This document shows positions 1 through 9,070 of a stretch of 15,799 nt of DNA, piece after piece; positions within the stretch are counted from its first letter, which is position 1, and every line of letters begins with the position of its first letter. Made by a program: the position numbers and the translations under genes. Below the pieces are notes generated by a model. That model was not told where the DNA came from and made no database searches. It was given only the letters and a program-made list of their open reading frames with translations. The stretch is from Cerioporus squamosus (taxonomy: Eukaryota > Basidiomycota > Agaricomycetes > Polyporales > Polyporaceae): the NCBI GenBank assembly GCA_022592435.1, contig JABYQS010000664.1:1-15799 (forward strand), given 5' to 3'.

Positions 1-1733
1 CCGACCCCGCCCGTACGTACGGTAGTACACGCACCTCTCTTCACTACTGCTTATCGCACCGCGTGCGTAGTGTATATGCGCGTCCGTTGAATCGTCTCTC
101 TACTCGGCCTGGCTAGAAGTACAAGTATCAGTACTGGCTATATGATCTGCTCTCTCCTTCTCTCTCTCAATCAACCCCTCTGTCCGAACAGCTACCGTCC
201 TCAGTCCTGCATGCCTCTCTCCCCTCTTCGTCACGGCCGTCGTGGTGACTTTGACGTTTGACGTTCGACGCTCGGAGCGATAAGTGTTGCTGGGTATGCT
301 GAGCTGAGCTGAGCCCTCGGCGCGCGCTGATGCAGGTGTCGACGCGGCCAGGGAGCCAATCAGCGGCGCCGGCGAGCCGCGGGCCCGGAGGACCAAGCAC
401 ACAGTCGACGCTACGGTCCTACTCCATCGCGCTGCATAGACTCCGGAGAACACACCGAGCGACCGTTTTTGAGCGCGGCGACTACCAGTACCAGTACAAG
501 GACAATAACCTGCACGACGCCGCCGCTCGTCCGAGGACCCCGGGGGTGACGCAGAAGTCGACACGGCCGCATGCACATGTCTGCTCGAGGCAGTACAACC
601 ATACACAATATGGCCATTGTCCAGGGCCGGGATTGGCTGCGTCTGAGGTGCGAGGTGCGAGGTGCGAGGTGCACCGCCCCCGCCGGTGCCTGTGAACCTC
701 TGTGAACGCGAAGCATCGCAGCCTTGAGCTTGAGCGCGATCGAGGTGCGCAAGTTCGCAAGCTCGCGGATGTGGATGTGGATTCCGGAGAAGGCGAGTTG
801 CAACTGGCCAGGCTCCGGACTCTGGAACTTGAAGCTTGATTGCTGCTGCCCGTGCCCTGAGCCCTGAATAAGTACTGAATCCCCGGATACTATTACCTGC
901 CGGGCAGCGAGAGGCTGTAGCCTGTAGGTAGATTTGCATGGGGTGGCTCCAACTTCCCACCTCCTGTCGCACAGCCTGGAGATTGTCTTCGGGACGGGGA
1001 ACAAGGAAGAGCGATGTGGAGATGCTGGGCTTGAACCTAAGGAGCCGGAGCGGAACGGAAGATCCGGGCGTGAGTGCCAACTGACAGTGATGGGGTTAGG
1101 CGATCCACGATGGCAGAGGCTTCAGAGGACAGGTGCTCCGTGGGCATTGGGCAGATGCGGACGCTGGACGATGTCGGACGACGAACAGAGATAAGGGGAT
1201 GGGCGGATGGACATCACGCAGTTGGACATGGCATGGCTCTGCAGGGGAGAGATGATGGGGATCGCCGGGGGCGCGGCTGCGCCGGTGGTTATATGCAAGA
1301 ATACGTGGTTGTCCTCGCGACCTTGGATGTGCCTGTTGTCAGAGCCTGAGAGAGGGGCATGGGTTGGATCAGCTCCCTAATCACATGTGCCCACGAGAAG
1401 GTGGGACAGTCGGAGACGGCCGACCGTACGGCATGCTCACCTGTGGCACAATGATGATCGTGGACACGGTCGACTGACGGACAGATGCGATGGCTCGACG
1501 AAGAGGTAGTTGGTACGATGGCGAAGCATGAGAAGCACTACCTGTAGTGATAGTGATAAAAAGAGGAGCATCAGTCAGGACTCAGATGATGAGATATCAA
1601 GAAGACAGACGACGCACGCGTTCGTGATGAAAACAACGTTGCCTCGACTGGCTCCGGGCCGGCGCAGGGATATGCTTCAGAGCACCGACGCGCTCATCGA
1701 GGTTTCTTCCCCTGCTCGATCCTTGCGCGTTGC
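1..1733. other. GC-rich stretch without a defensible gene
   Basis: Long overlapping open frames occur on both strands (up to 326 codons), which is common in GC-rich DNA. None shows a domain, convincing introns or a good start. A CT-rich run near 140-180 and the GAGGTGC repeat are the only features I see. Confidence 0.5.
645..672. repeat. Tandem heptamer GAGGTGC x4
   Basis: Four perfect head-to-tail copies of GAGGTGC. A short simple repeat in GC-rich non-coding DNA; no function is implied. Confidence 0.85.
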
Positions 1734-2140
1734 TTAGATCCGCATCAGTAGTCCAGCGCAGTCCAGCGCGGGGCAGTAGTGGTATGAATCTGGCAGCTGC
1801 GTCACTAGAAGCTGGATTCCCCCCGGAATGAGCTGGCGTAGAGGGAGACGTGGGTGACAACTTGAAGGTACTTCCGGGACGTGGAAATATTTGGCAAAGC
1901 CTGGGAATAGCCCTGCTGTAGGAGAGAGCACGGTCCCGGTGGGGTTGGGCGACGTCAACGCCGGACGATCATCGAGCGGCGAACGAGGCTCGCTGTACAG
2001 AGCCTCCAGCTCCTCCCGGCCGTTTTGATGATCGGCCTTCATCGAGACTTTCATTCCCGAACAGATGGACAAAAATGGTCCTATTCCCAAAGTTTCTGTT
2101 CTTAGTGTCATTGTCGCATCCGCCGGCACAGTGATGCTCA
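1734..2140 (-). CDS. Possible exon of an unidentified gene
   Basis: A 135-codon open frame on the minus strand with coding-like composition, for example ELEALYSEPRSPLDDRP. It opens right after a plausible 38-nt intron (donor GTGAGT near 2178, CTGAC, acceptor CGCAG at 2141). A second frame through the same DNA also stays open for about 60 codons from a short ATG exon near 2192. I cannot choose between them. I recognise no domain, and it may be a relic or chance. Confidence 0.22.
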
Positions 2141-2291
2141 CTGCGGACGTACTTTTGGTGTCAGTCCTCCGGACTCACCTTCGTGGCTTCATCTGCGGCG
2201 AGTGAGCAATCTACATGAAGCAGTCTTCGTGGCGCATGTCTTCGATGAGCGGATCATATCGAGTCTACGGAACGTAGTGCGAGTACTAGTA

Positions 2292-2671
2292 GGGCTGCTC
2301 AATTCTTCTGGACACTGGACGCTGGACGCAGTGAGAGCTCGTTGATGGAGGTGCTGGCCACAAGCGACAGTAGCCGAGCACCTCCTCCGACCTAACGGGC
2401 GCTCCCCAAATTCCTCGCAGAACACCCTCTTCCCGTGGTTTGTACGCCCCGCTGAATCATGCAGAGTATAGCTAGGAAGGATTCACGAATGCAGCCTTTT
2501 TTCTGCATCTTCCCGCGATTCCTATGAGGTGCTATACAGTTTTCCATCGAGGCTGCAGCGCAGAACGCAGGTATACTGGCCGCCTTGCCGAGTCGTCGGC
2601 TCGTATCGCTTACGCCATCAAAAGGCTCTGAGAGCGTCCAGCGTCCAGCGTCCAGAAGAATTGAGCAGCCC
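2292..2671. mobile_element. 380-bp TA-flanked MITE with long terminal inverted repeats
   Basis: The left end GGGCTGCTCAATTCTTCTGG and the reverse complement of the right end match at all but one of about 38 positions. A weaker match continues for some 50 bp further in. TA dinucleotides flank both ends (2290-2291 and 2672-2673), as for Tc1/mariner-type elements. The tips contain a GGACGCT-like tandem motif. No open frame of interest lies inside. The superfamily call rests only on the TA flanks. Confidence 0.7.
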
Positions 2672-2673
2672 TA

Positions 2674-3412
2674 GTGAGATGGTCAAGGTCGCCTCCCACC
2701 GTGACCTCCAGGACGGCGTGGCCATGTGTGGCAGTGCACATACGTCACCGAATTTCTAGCTTCCTCCTCCTCCTGCCTCCTACCATCACCGTCTCTCTCG
2801 AGCTGTACTTACTAACATCCATGGCCAATGACTTCAACCGTATCATGACTGCACACAGCCCCACATTTATGGCTCATATTGTACCAGCGACGATACCGCG
2901 GACAAGATTCCTCTCGCGTCAGAGTCCTTGCTGTTCGAGAAGCAAGGCTCAACCTTTTGTCCTGACTCGGACCGGGTGAACTGCAGCTTCAAGTTGTCGT
3001 AAATTTCGTTGAGCTTAGTTCTTTTCACTTAGAGCCGGGATCATACTTGCGCCAGTCTATCTACTCCACTTTACAGGTGGCGCCGGTTCGTGGTAGCAGT
3101 TCGGTCAACAACCGTGGTTCGATGGCCGATGCTGCCACAACGTCGGTGTAGCTGGGTCACGCACGCTACCAGTTTACAGGAACTCCTGAAGCTTTGGGCT
3201 AATTGAATTTGGTTCGCTGAACTCATGATAAGTCCTCGCTAACAGTCGAGACGACGGACATTCCGAGCAGCCAGGGCCACTCCGCTCAGGGACTCGAGAC
3301 AGCGTCTCTCCAATGGGCTGGTCCTGCGAACATCCACGTGCGGCATCCCAGTGAGCTACTCCCCTTGCACTCAGTTGCGTCGTCTTATTGTCTGTAAGAC
3401 TTGATACCCCTT
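2674..3412. other. Stretch between the two MITEs, no gene seen
   Basis: It contains a CT-rich run (2760-2810) followed by an ATG at 2821 that opens a short frame of about 50 codons. That arrangement resembles a fungal promoter and start, but no continuation or domain can be seen. The rest looks non-coding. Confidence 0.4.
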
Positions 3413-3420
3413 TTTGGGGG

Positions 3421-3900
3421 TAGTGATGTGACAAGCTTGGCTCGGCTCAAAAGCCACGGCTACGGCTCGGCTTGGGGAGCTACGGCCTGCTTGAAGTGCA
3501 GGCCGGGCTCTCCAAGACGGCTCGGGCTCAGCTCGAGCTTGGCTCGGCCTGAGCCGGAGCCCGCAGGCGGTGGGCGCTGTCTCGGGTCTCGCGCTTGAGC
3601 AATGGGTCTGAGGGCTCCAAAGGCTCCTGTAGACTGGAAAAGTGAGAGGGAGTAGTGGGTAAGTTGCTGGAACAGTACTAACCTTGATTTCTAGTCGAAA
3701 TTTAGTCCGCTGGATGACCATACACTGGTCATACACCAGCAGGCATGGAGCCCGAGCTCAAGAGCTCGGCTCAAGCTCACAGTGGTCGTGAGCCGAGCCG
3801 TCAGGCTCTCCAGGCCGTCTCGAAAGCTCGGCCCAGCCCGGCCTGAAGACGGCCGGCTTGGGGAGCCTGACGGCTCGAGGCCGGGCTTGTCACATCACTA
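3421..3900. mobile_element. 480-bp hAT-like MITE
   Basis: The ends are inverted: TAGTGATGTGACAAGC on the left and its reverse complement on the right (16 bp, perfect). The flanks carry the 8-bp duplication TTTGGGGG (3413-3420 and 3901-3908). The ends share TAGTGA with the 996-bp element. The subterminal regions have the same kind of GGCTCGG/CGAGCC repeats, so one transposase family may mobilise both. There is no coding capacity. The insertion lies in gene-free DNA about 790 bp upstream of the F-box start. Confidence 0.9.
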
Positions 3901-4014
3901 TTTGGGGGTTCTGTTGTTGTGGCGCCAGCCGCCCACCCTTCACAACACGCAACATCCTCGCCATGCCACACTCGGACATAAATGCAAGAGCGCACTACTA
4001 AATGCGTCCCCGTT

Positions 4015-4558
4015 GATGAGCACCGGGCTCGTCTGTGCTCGTATTCTGTTTGTTATGGACTTACATTTACTTTGGTGTGTTATGGTACTTAGATTAGTTT
4101 GGGCACTTTGATCCTTAGATAGCAGTTGTACTGTTGATACGCACCTCAGACTTGGACCACCACCTTCACCTCTCAATTCTGCGACCCGCGACAGAAGCTC
4201 AGAAGTACTGAATTGAAGACCAGACCGCCGCTGTACCGCCGCATTGGAAGCCTCGCAGAAGAGGAAGCGTTCATCCGTTCGTTCTCTGTTTCGACACGCT
4301 CATTTGTCTGCTCCCGTTCTCTCCTCCTCCCAGGTTTGGTGGTTTTCCGTCCCGCCGTCACCGAGTTACCCAGCGTACGATACGCAGTCCGCCTCAAGCT
4401 CGCTCATTTATTTTACTTCACCCTTCCCCCCTTTTTACTTCTTTCTTCTTCTGGCCCTGGCCAGTGTTTAGGTAGCAGGGACGCCACTCGCACACACACC
4501 TTCTCGTTGTGGGTTTGTGGTTGTCAGTTGCGGCCACAGATCTCTCAGAGCCGTATCA
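4015..4558 (+). repeat. Inverted-repeat arm 1: 5' region of the F-box gene
   Basis: This stretch lies upstream of the F-box start and matches the reverse complement of 4989-5568. The block 4015-4146 differs from 5568-5437 at about 5 of 132 positions. Block 4411-4485 matches 5129-5061 closely with small indels, and 4519-4558 matches 5028-4989 less well. Between the blocks the match is patchy. It is pyrimidine-rich near 4300-4450, which suits a promoter or 5' leader. It holds no convincing gene of its own. Confidence 0.85.
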
Positions 4559-4819
4559 CCGTCTCAATCCTTTCTTTCCATCTTTCTCCCTTACTTCCAT
4601 CGTCATCCGGGCTCGCGCCGCACTCCTCGCTGCCGCTGCGAACCCGAACAACGTGCAAGTCCAATCTGGATTCTGGATCAGCCGCCATGGATCCAGTACA
4701 ACACCTTCTCATTCCTGCCAGCAATACTTGTGCCACCGCACTCCCCACCTCGTGGAGGCCAGCCATCTCACTGAGGACTGTGCCTCTCGATGTCTACGCG
4801 CGTATCCTATTCTTCCTCC

Positions 4820-4827
4820 CTCGCTCA
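4820..4827. repeat. Left target-site duplication of the 996-bp element
   Basis: CTCGCTCA, identical to 5824-5831. One copy was host F-box sequence (Arg-Ser codons) before insertion. Confidence 0.9.
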
Positions 4828-5823
4828 TAGTGACTTGCAAGTCCCGGCTCGGCCTGAAGCCCGGGGCTTGGGCTCGGCTTCAGATGACCGGGGCTTGGTC
4901 GAACCTCAGGCCGGGCCCTGAGGACGTCTCAGGCCGAGCCGAGGGCTCATCCCAGCCTGAGCCACGGCTTATGGTGAGTGACTGTCATTGATACGACTCT
5001 GAGAGATCCAAAGCCGCTACAGACAACCAGGGACTCGAGAGAAGATAAATAATGCAAGTGGGCGTCCCTGCTACCTAGACACTGGCCAGGGCCAGAAGAA
5101 GATGAAAAGGGGGGAAGGGTGAAGTAAAACCAACAGCAGGGGGCTCGGTGTGGATGACGTATTGTACACCGGGTAACTTGGTGACGGGGGGCGGACTAAG
5201 TTGTAACTCGGTACGGTGGTAGGACAGGAGCTGATGGATGAGTGTGCCAAAAAAGAGGATGAACGAACGAGGACTGGCTTCTCGACGGGGCTTTGAAGGC
5301 AGTGGTACGGCGGTGGCGGTCTGTGCTTCTGTGCTTCCGAGCTTCTGTACTTTGGTTCGGTCGCAGGTCTCGAGGTCGCAGGTCTCAGTCGTGGACGCAG
5401 AAGTGAGCTCTAAACCGTAGTGGTGGTAGGAAGCTAAGGTGCATATCAACGGTACATCTGCTATCTAAGGATCAAAGCGCCCAAACTAATCTAAGTACCA
5501 TAACAAACCAAAGTAAATGTAAGTCCATAACAAACAGAATACGAGCACAGACGAGCCCGGTGCTCATCATCGTGTCACTGTAAGTTGTTACCGGCATCGT
5601 CATGGTTAAATTCTGACTGACTTCTGGCTCATAGCCGGCCATCTTCTGCAGCAACAAGATGAGCGTCAAAGCCCCATCCTGATGGCTTGGCTTGGGCTTG
5701 CCAAAAGCACAAGCCGAGCCGTCAAGCCATCTGAAGCCCCCAGTAGGGCCCGTCCCGTCCCGGCCTCAGTGGGGGCTCGGCCTCGCGGCTTGACGGCCTG
5801 AGGCCAGGACTTGCAAGTCACTA
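4828..5823. mobile_element. 996-bp non-autonomous hAT-like element inserted in the F-box
   Basis: The termini are inverted repeats. The left end begins TAGTGACTTGCAAGTCC and the right end is its reverse complement (17 bp, perfect). It is flanked by the 8-bp direct repeat CTCGCTCA (4820-4827 and 5824-5831). An 8-bp duplication and ends fitting YARNG are hallmarks of the hAT superfamily. The subterminal 150 bp on each side are rich in GGCTCGG/CCGAGCC-type repeats, as expected for transposase binding regions. No transposase reading frame is present, so it must move with enzyme from elsewhere. The interior holds a captured host-like segment (see the inverted-repeat entries). The first three bases, TAG, act as an in-frame stop in the host gene. 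Confidence 0.9.
4989..5568 (-). repeat. Inverted-repeat arm 2: captured promoter-like segment inside the element
   Basis: This is the internal cargo of the 996-bp element. Read on the minus strand it follows arm 1 in the same order, from GATGAGCACC at 5568 down to the GATCTCTCAGAG block near 4995. It stops before any F-box coding sequence. Captured upstream sequence from a related F-box gene, or from this locus, is the simplest explanation. The element sits in the opposite orientation, so the two copies form an inverted repeat with a loop of about 430 bp. Confidence 0.8.
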
Positions 5824-5831
5824 CTCGCTCA
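5824..5831. repeat. Right target-site duplication of the 996-bp element
   Basis: CTCGCTCA, identical to 4820-4827. The host reading frame resumes directly after it. Confidence 0.9.
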
Positions 5832-7669
5832 GCACTGGCCACACTGATGTGTACATGTCGCTCACTGCTGAGTGACACGACATCCATGCTCTGCACATGT
5901 GCGGCATGCAAGCCACTGGGCAATTTTTGCCACATGCAATCCTTCCACATCTTTCTCCGCTACGGCTCGGACGCTCCCCATGTGGCGTTCATCAGAAACC
6001 TCCATCTTATGGAAGCTCCTGACCGTCAGTAGATCGGGGGAGGAAGAGGAGGAGAAGATGGCAAAGTATATGGCCTCTCTCCTCCTCATGATGCTCCGCA
6101 CCATCTTGCCAAGTTGTCTTAACTTGCACCGACTGCATCTGGACAACAGCCAGCGTACCAAGCAGGAGATCTACCGAGAACCCACTGAGGAGGAGAATCA
6201 CGAGGTCCTTGCTGACCTCTATGACCTGGTTGGATGCCTCATCCAACTGGAAGACTTGACCATCCCTGTCATGTAGTACGAGATGGGAGCAGACTTGAAG
6301 GGTGTTGAGGTCTCAGAGGGAGGACCAGAGGAAGACGTCACAGAGGATGCCGAACGTGGCGAGCCGGAACATGACAATGCAGATGGTGCAAGAGACCCCG
6401 GTGAAGAAGCAATGCAAGTCAAAAGTTGCCTCTCTCACCAATCTCAGAGCGCTTTGCAGGCTCACCATGGGATCTATGCATGGTCTCTTCTGCTTACCTT
6501 GGATCTTCGTCGACCTTCAGCCTTTGGCCTCTTCTGCGAATCTCACAGAACTCTGTATCATGGGGTACAGCCCAATCATGCCAACACAGCCGTTCGTGCA
6601 TGTGCGGAAGTTGAAGACGTGTATGCCACTGCCTCTGAATACTGCCAGGGACTACGCCTTTGCCTTCCCAAACCTCGTTCATCTCAACCTCACCCGTCCC
6701 GACTACACGATGGTTAGACATGTGGACGTGGAGGAGCTAAGAAGGCTTAACACCCGCCGATGGAACACTATCCCTCAGTCGAAGCGATGGGCATCACTTC
6801 AGAGTGTATGCGCAAGGGATAACCTGGTGTTCTACTCCCTCGCGCTACCCGACCACATCCCTTCTGTCTACATCGGTGAACACCCCGCGGAGGAAGAACG
6901 GAGGTTCCCGCTGATCCTTGCCAAAACACACCCGACGCTGTTACAACTACAGATGAAGGTGCGAAACACACACTTCGAGCCCAGTCCTGACCTATGGGAG
7001 ATTGCCAGACACGGATACTCGATGCGCCATCTGATCTTCGACATTGTGGATGGTAGCGTGAATGAAGCGATAGTGGACCTATTTGTGAGTGTCTTAAAGG
7101 CTGGTCACGGGTAGCTTTGGACCTCACAACTGTGCCCCAGGACGCACTTCGGTCAATCCTTCCAAAATTGACCACGCTCACCCATGTTCTCATATATGTT
7201 GATATCTTTATGCCCTGGGGGCATGTCAATATGACCACATCTAGTTTTTTTGAAGATATGTTCATGACTCAGTCACTCAGATGACCGTGTTCGCAACATT
7301 GTCGCGGAGCATATGCTGGGTCGGTATCCACGTCACGGGTGCCAGTGGGCAAACCCGAGGCTGGACGATCGCTCGTTGTCACAGGGCAGACAAGGAGAAC
7401 GAGTCCACTTTCGTCGAGATGAGCCAGGAGGCTGTGTCAAACGTGTTGACAGCGGAGGGCATGGCGGTCTTCGCAGGAAACAAGCCGCTACCGCCCTTGA
7501 CTATCGACAGAGCTCGCTTTTGGAACATATGATAGTCACTATAGTCATGTTATCAACATTATTAGCCTCGTGCTCAAGAATGACGTCTGTTGGGACAATG
7601 GATTGAGAGCAAAGTCAACCATTCAGCCTACATGTAGGCTTGCTTCGGAGGTTTCCATGCCTCACGATA

Positions 7670-9070
7670 TCATATCTGGACTGCTAACTTCACGAAGAAC
7701 GTTTTCCCGCAGACAGGGCAGCAGCCCGTTCTTGACATCATCTCCTGCAGGAGGCAGCTGCAGATCGGAGTCAGCGACTGCCGGTGCTCGTTTGTATGTA
7801 GTCAACACATACCTGCGACAGAAGAGATGCCCGCAGATCGTGACTACCGGCTCGATGCACGGGTCGTTGAGACATGTCCTGCAATGATATGATAACACGA
7901 ATTTCTTTGTCCCTGAGGCGTCCCAGCTATGCGCCGTGTAATCGCGCCGCGGGGTGGGAGGAGGCGAGCCCTCTTTAGATCTCTGAACGATGGTAGAACG
8001 TCGTGGATCCGGCCCTGGAAGAACGACATTCGTCTGCTCGTCAACCAAAGACTGCAGAAGCGTAGTCTGAGAGCAGTGCGTATTCGACGAGACGGCGGTG
8101 GATGGCGTGGGACTAGGAACATGACATGGATGCGGGATGATGAGTGGATCCCGCAAATGAAGAGGGAGAACGGTGTGCGACTTACCTGGGCGCACGTTGC
8201 GTCTTCGGTGTGGCCGGTGTTATGGGCCTTGTGGATGTCGCGGAGAACACCTCCGAACAGTCCGAGCCCGCAAAAGGAAGCGCACTCAGGATGCCACTGC
8301 TAAGCTCCGCCGTGGCCCAGTCTTCATCTTGCATCGCACGTGTGGTGCGCTCCTGTTCCAATACTGAGTTGTCCTGCAACGTTTCCGCATGAGAACGAAC
8401 GTTGGGTGACTATACGAGGTGAGCAGCGCACCGCGAGAGCTGCAGGACGGCCGTGACCGTTGAACGGCCCTAGCTTCGCCTTAAACGACCCCGGTGGAGG
8501 GCATCTTGCCTTGTGCTGTATGAACAGGCATGTCAGCAACGTGATTACTGCCTCAATTTGTCCGATATCACGCACCTCAACAAAGGCTACGATAGAAACG
8601 AAGCCTAGACCACATGTAGAGCATGTGGGATGGAAGATAGACTCGCTGTAGTGAGCTTGTAAGGCCTTCGTGGCCGGGAACGCAATGTCGCACTTGAAAC
8701 ATCGAACCTCCTACACAGAATCATATTAGCGCTCCAAGAGAGTCCTAGATCAGGCTTAGCCACTCACAGCGGAAGTAGACGAAGTAGCAGGAGGAGCGGA
8801 CACGACGGCCGCACTGGCAAGAGGGATGTCTGCCGTCGGAGGGTAGTGACCCGTCGTCCTGACATGAATTCTCTTATCGCTCAACTTGTTGAACGTGACC
8901 ATGCACACGGTGCAGAAGTACATCGGCTTGTGTGCGTGCCCGGTCATCTTCGCGTGCTTTTGGAGTATTCCGACGTTCTGGCATACGAGCTTGCACTGGT
9001 TGCAGCGCACTGGGTTTGGGCTGACTTTGGGCGGGGCGAGAACTTGACCGTAGTGTGTGATATTGGCGTG
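7670..9070 (-). other. Downstream paralogue module (C) of the fused gene: fingers plus RING, no start codon
   Basis: The module opens with VRCNQCKLV, the pattern that begins genes A and B. However, the first in-frame Met lies inside the first finger, between its two histidines. Upstream in frame there is only ATG plus four codons before a TAG at 9073-9071. The rest is complete: two C2H2 fingers, the C2H2/CCHC pair spread over exons 8710-8576 and 8515-8432, a low-complexity linker, and the RING. The RING is split by intron 7812-7758 and finishes in an 88-nt last exon, the same length as in gene A. The peptide HKARCPPPGS after the pair matches HKSTCPPPGS in gene A, so C is closer to A than B is in this part. 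Confidence 0.78.

Larger units (their letters stand above)
4687..7535 (+). pseudogene. F-box / leucine-rich-type protein pseudogene, split by a hAT-like element
   Basis: The ATG at 4687 sits in GCCGCCATGG, a strong start context. A leader leads into the F-box half-motif VPLDVYARILFFLPRS, which ends at the element. After the right target duplication the same frame resumes with ALATLMCTCRSLLSD, the second half of an F-box. Downstream are leucine-rich segments such as LTNLRALCRLTMGS and LPKLTTLTHVLIYVD, and the reading ends at a TGA or TAG near 7532. F-box proteins of this kind normally recruit substrates to SCF ubiquitin ligases. Lesions: the transposon; a frame change near 6033; TAG at 6274-6276; a frame change near 6410; a TAG plus frame change near 7112; and one or more frame changes between 7282 and 7330. 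Some could be introns I failed to see, but none has good splice signals. It meets the B-C gene tail to tail, about 135 bp away. Confidence 0.75.

Noticed and set aside
100..1080. 326-codon open frame on the minus strand
   Set aside because: It overlaps other long open frames on both strands in GC-rich DNA. It shows no domain, low-complexity Arg/Ser/Pro composition and no support from introns.
2189..2759. Small open frames on both strands across the TA-flanked element
   Set aside because: They share peptide pieces only because they read the terminal inverted repeats; there is no sign of a transposase.
4213..4686. N-terminal extension of the F-box frame upstream of 4687
   Set aside because: The frame happens to stay open, but this DNA is the pyrimidine-rich leader that recurs in the inverted arm, where the frame is not kept. 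The GCCGCCATGG start at 4687 is far better.
5472..5669. Short frame matching a plus-strand frame at 3782-4111 over about 31 residues
   Set aside because: The match is the inverted DNA repeat (4015-4146 against 5437-5568), not a conserved protein. The frames differ outside the repeat.
7313..7606. 97-codon open frame on the plus strand
   Set aside because: It overlaps the tail of the F-box pseudogene. The neighbouring frame at 7281-7532 gives the more natural ending, and this one runs on into the intergenic gap.
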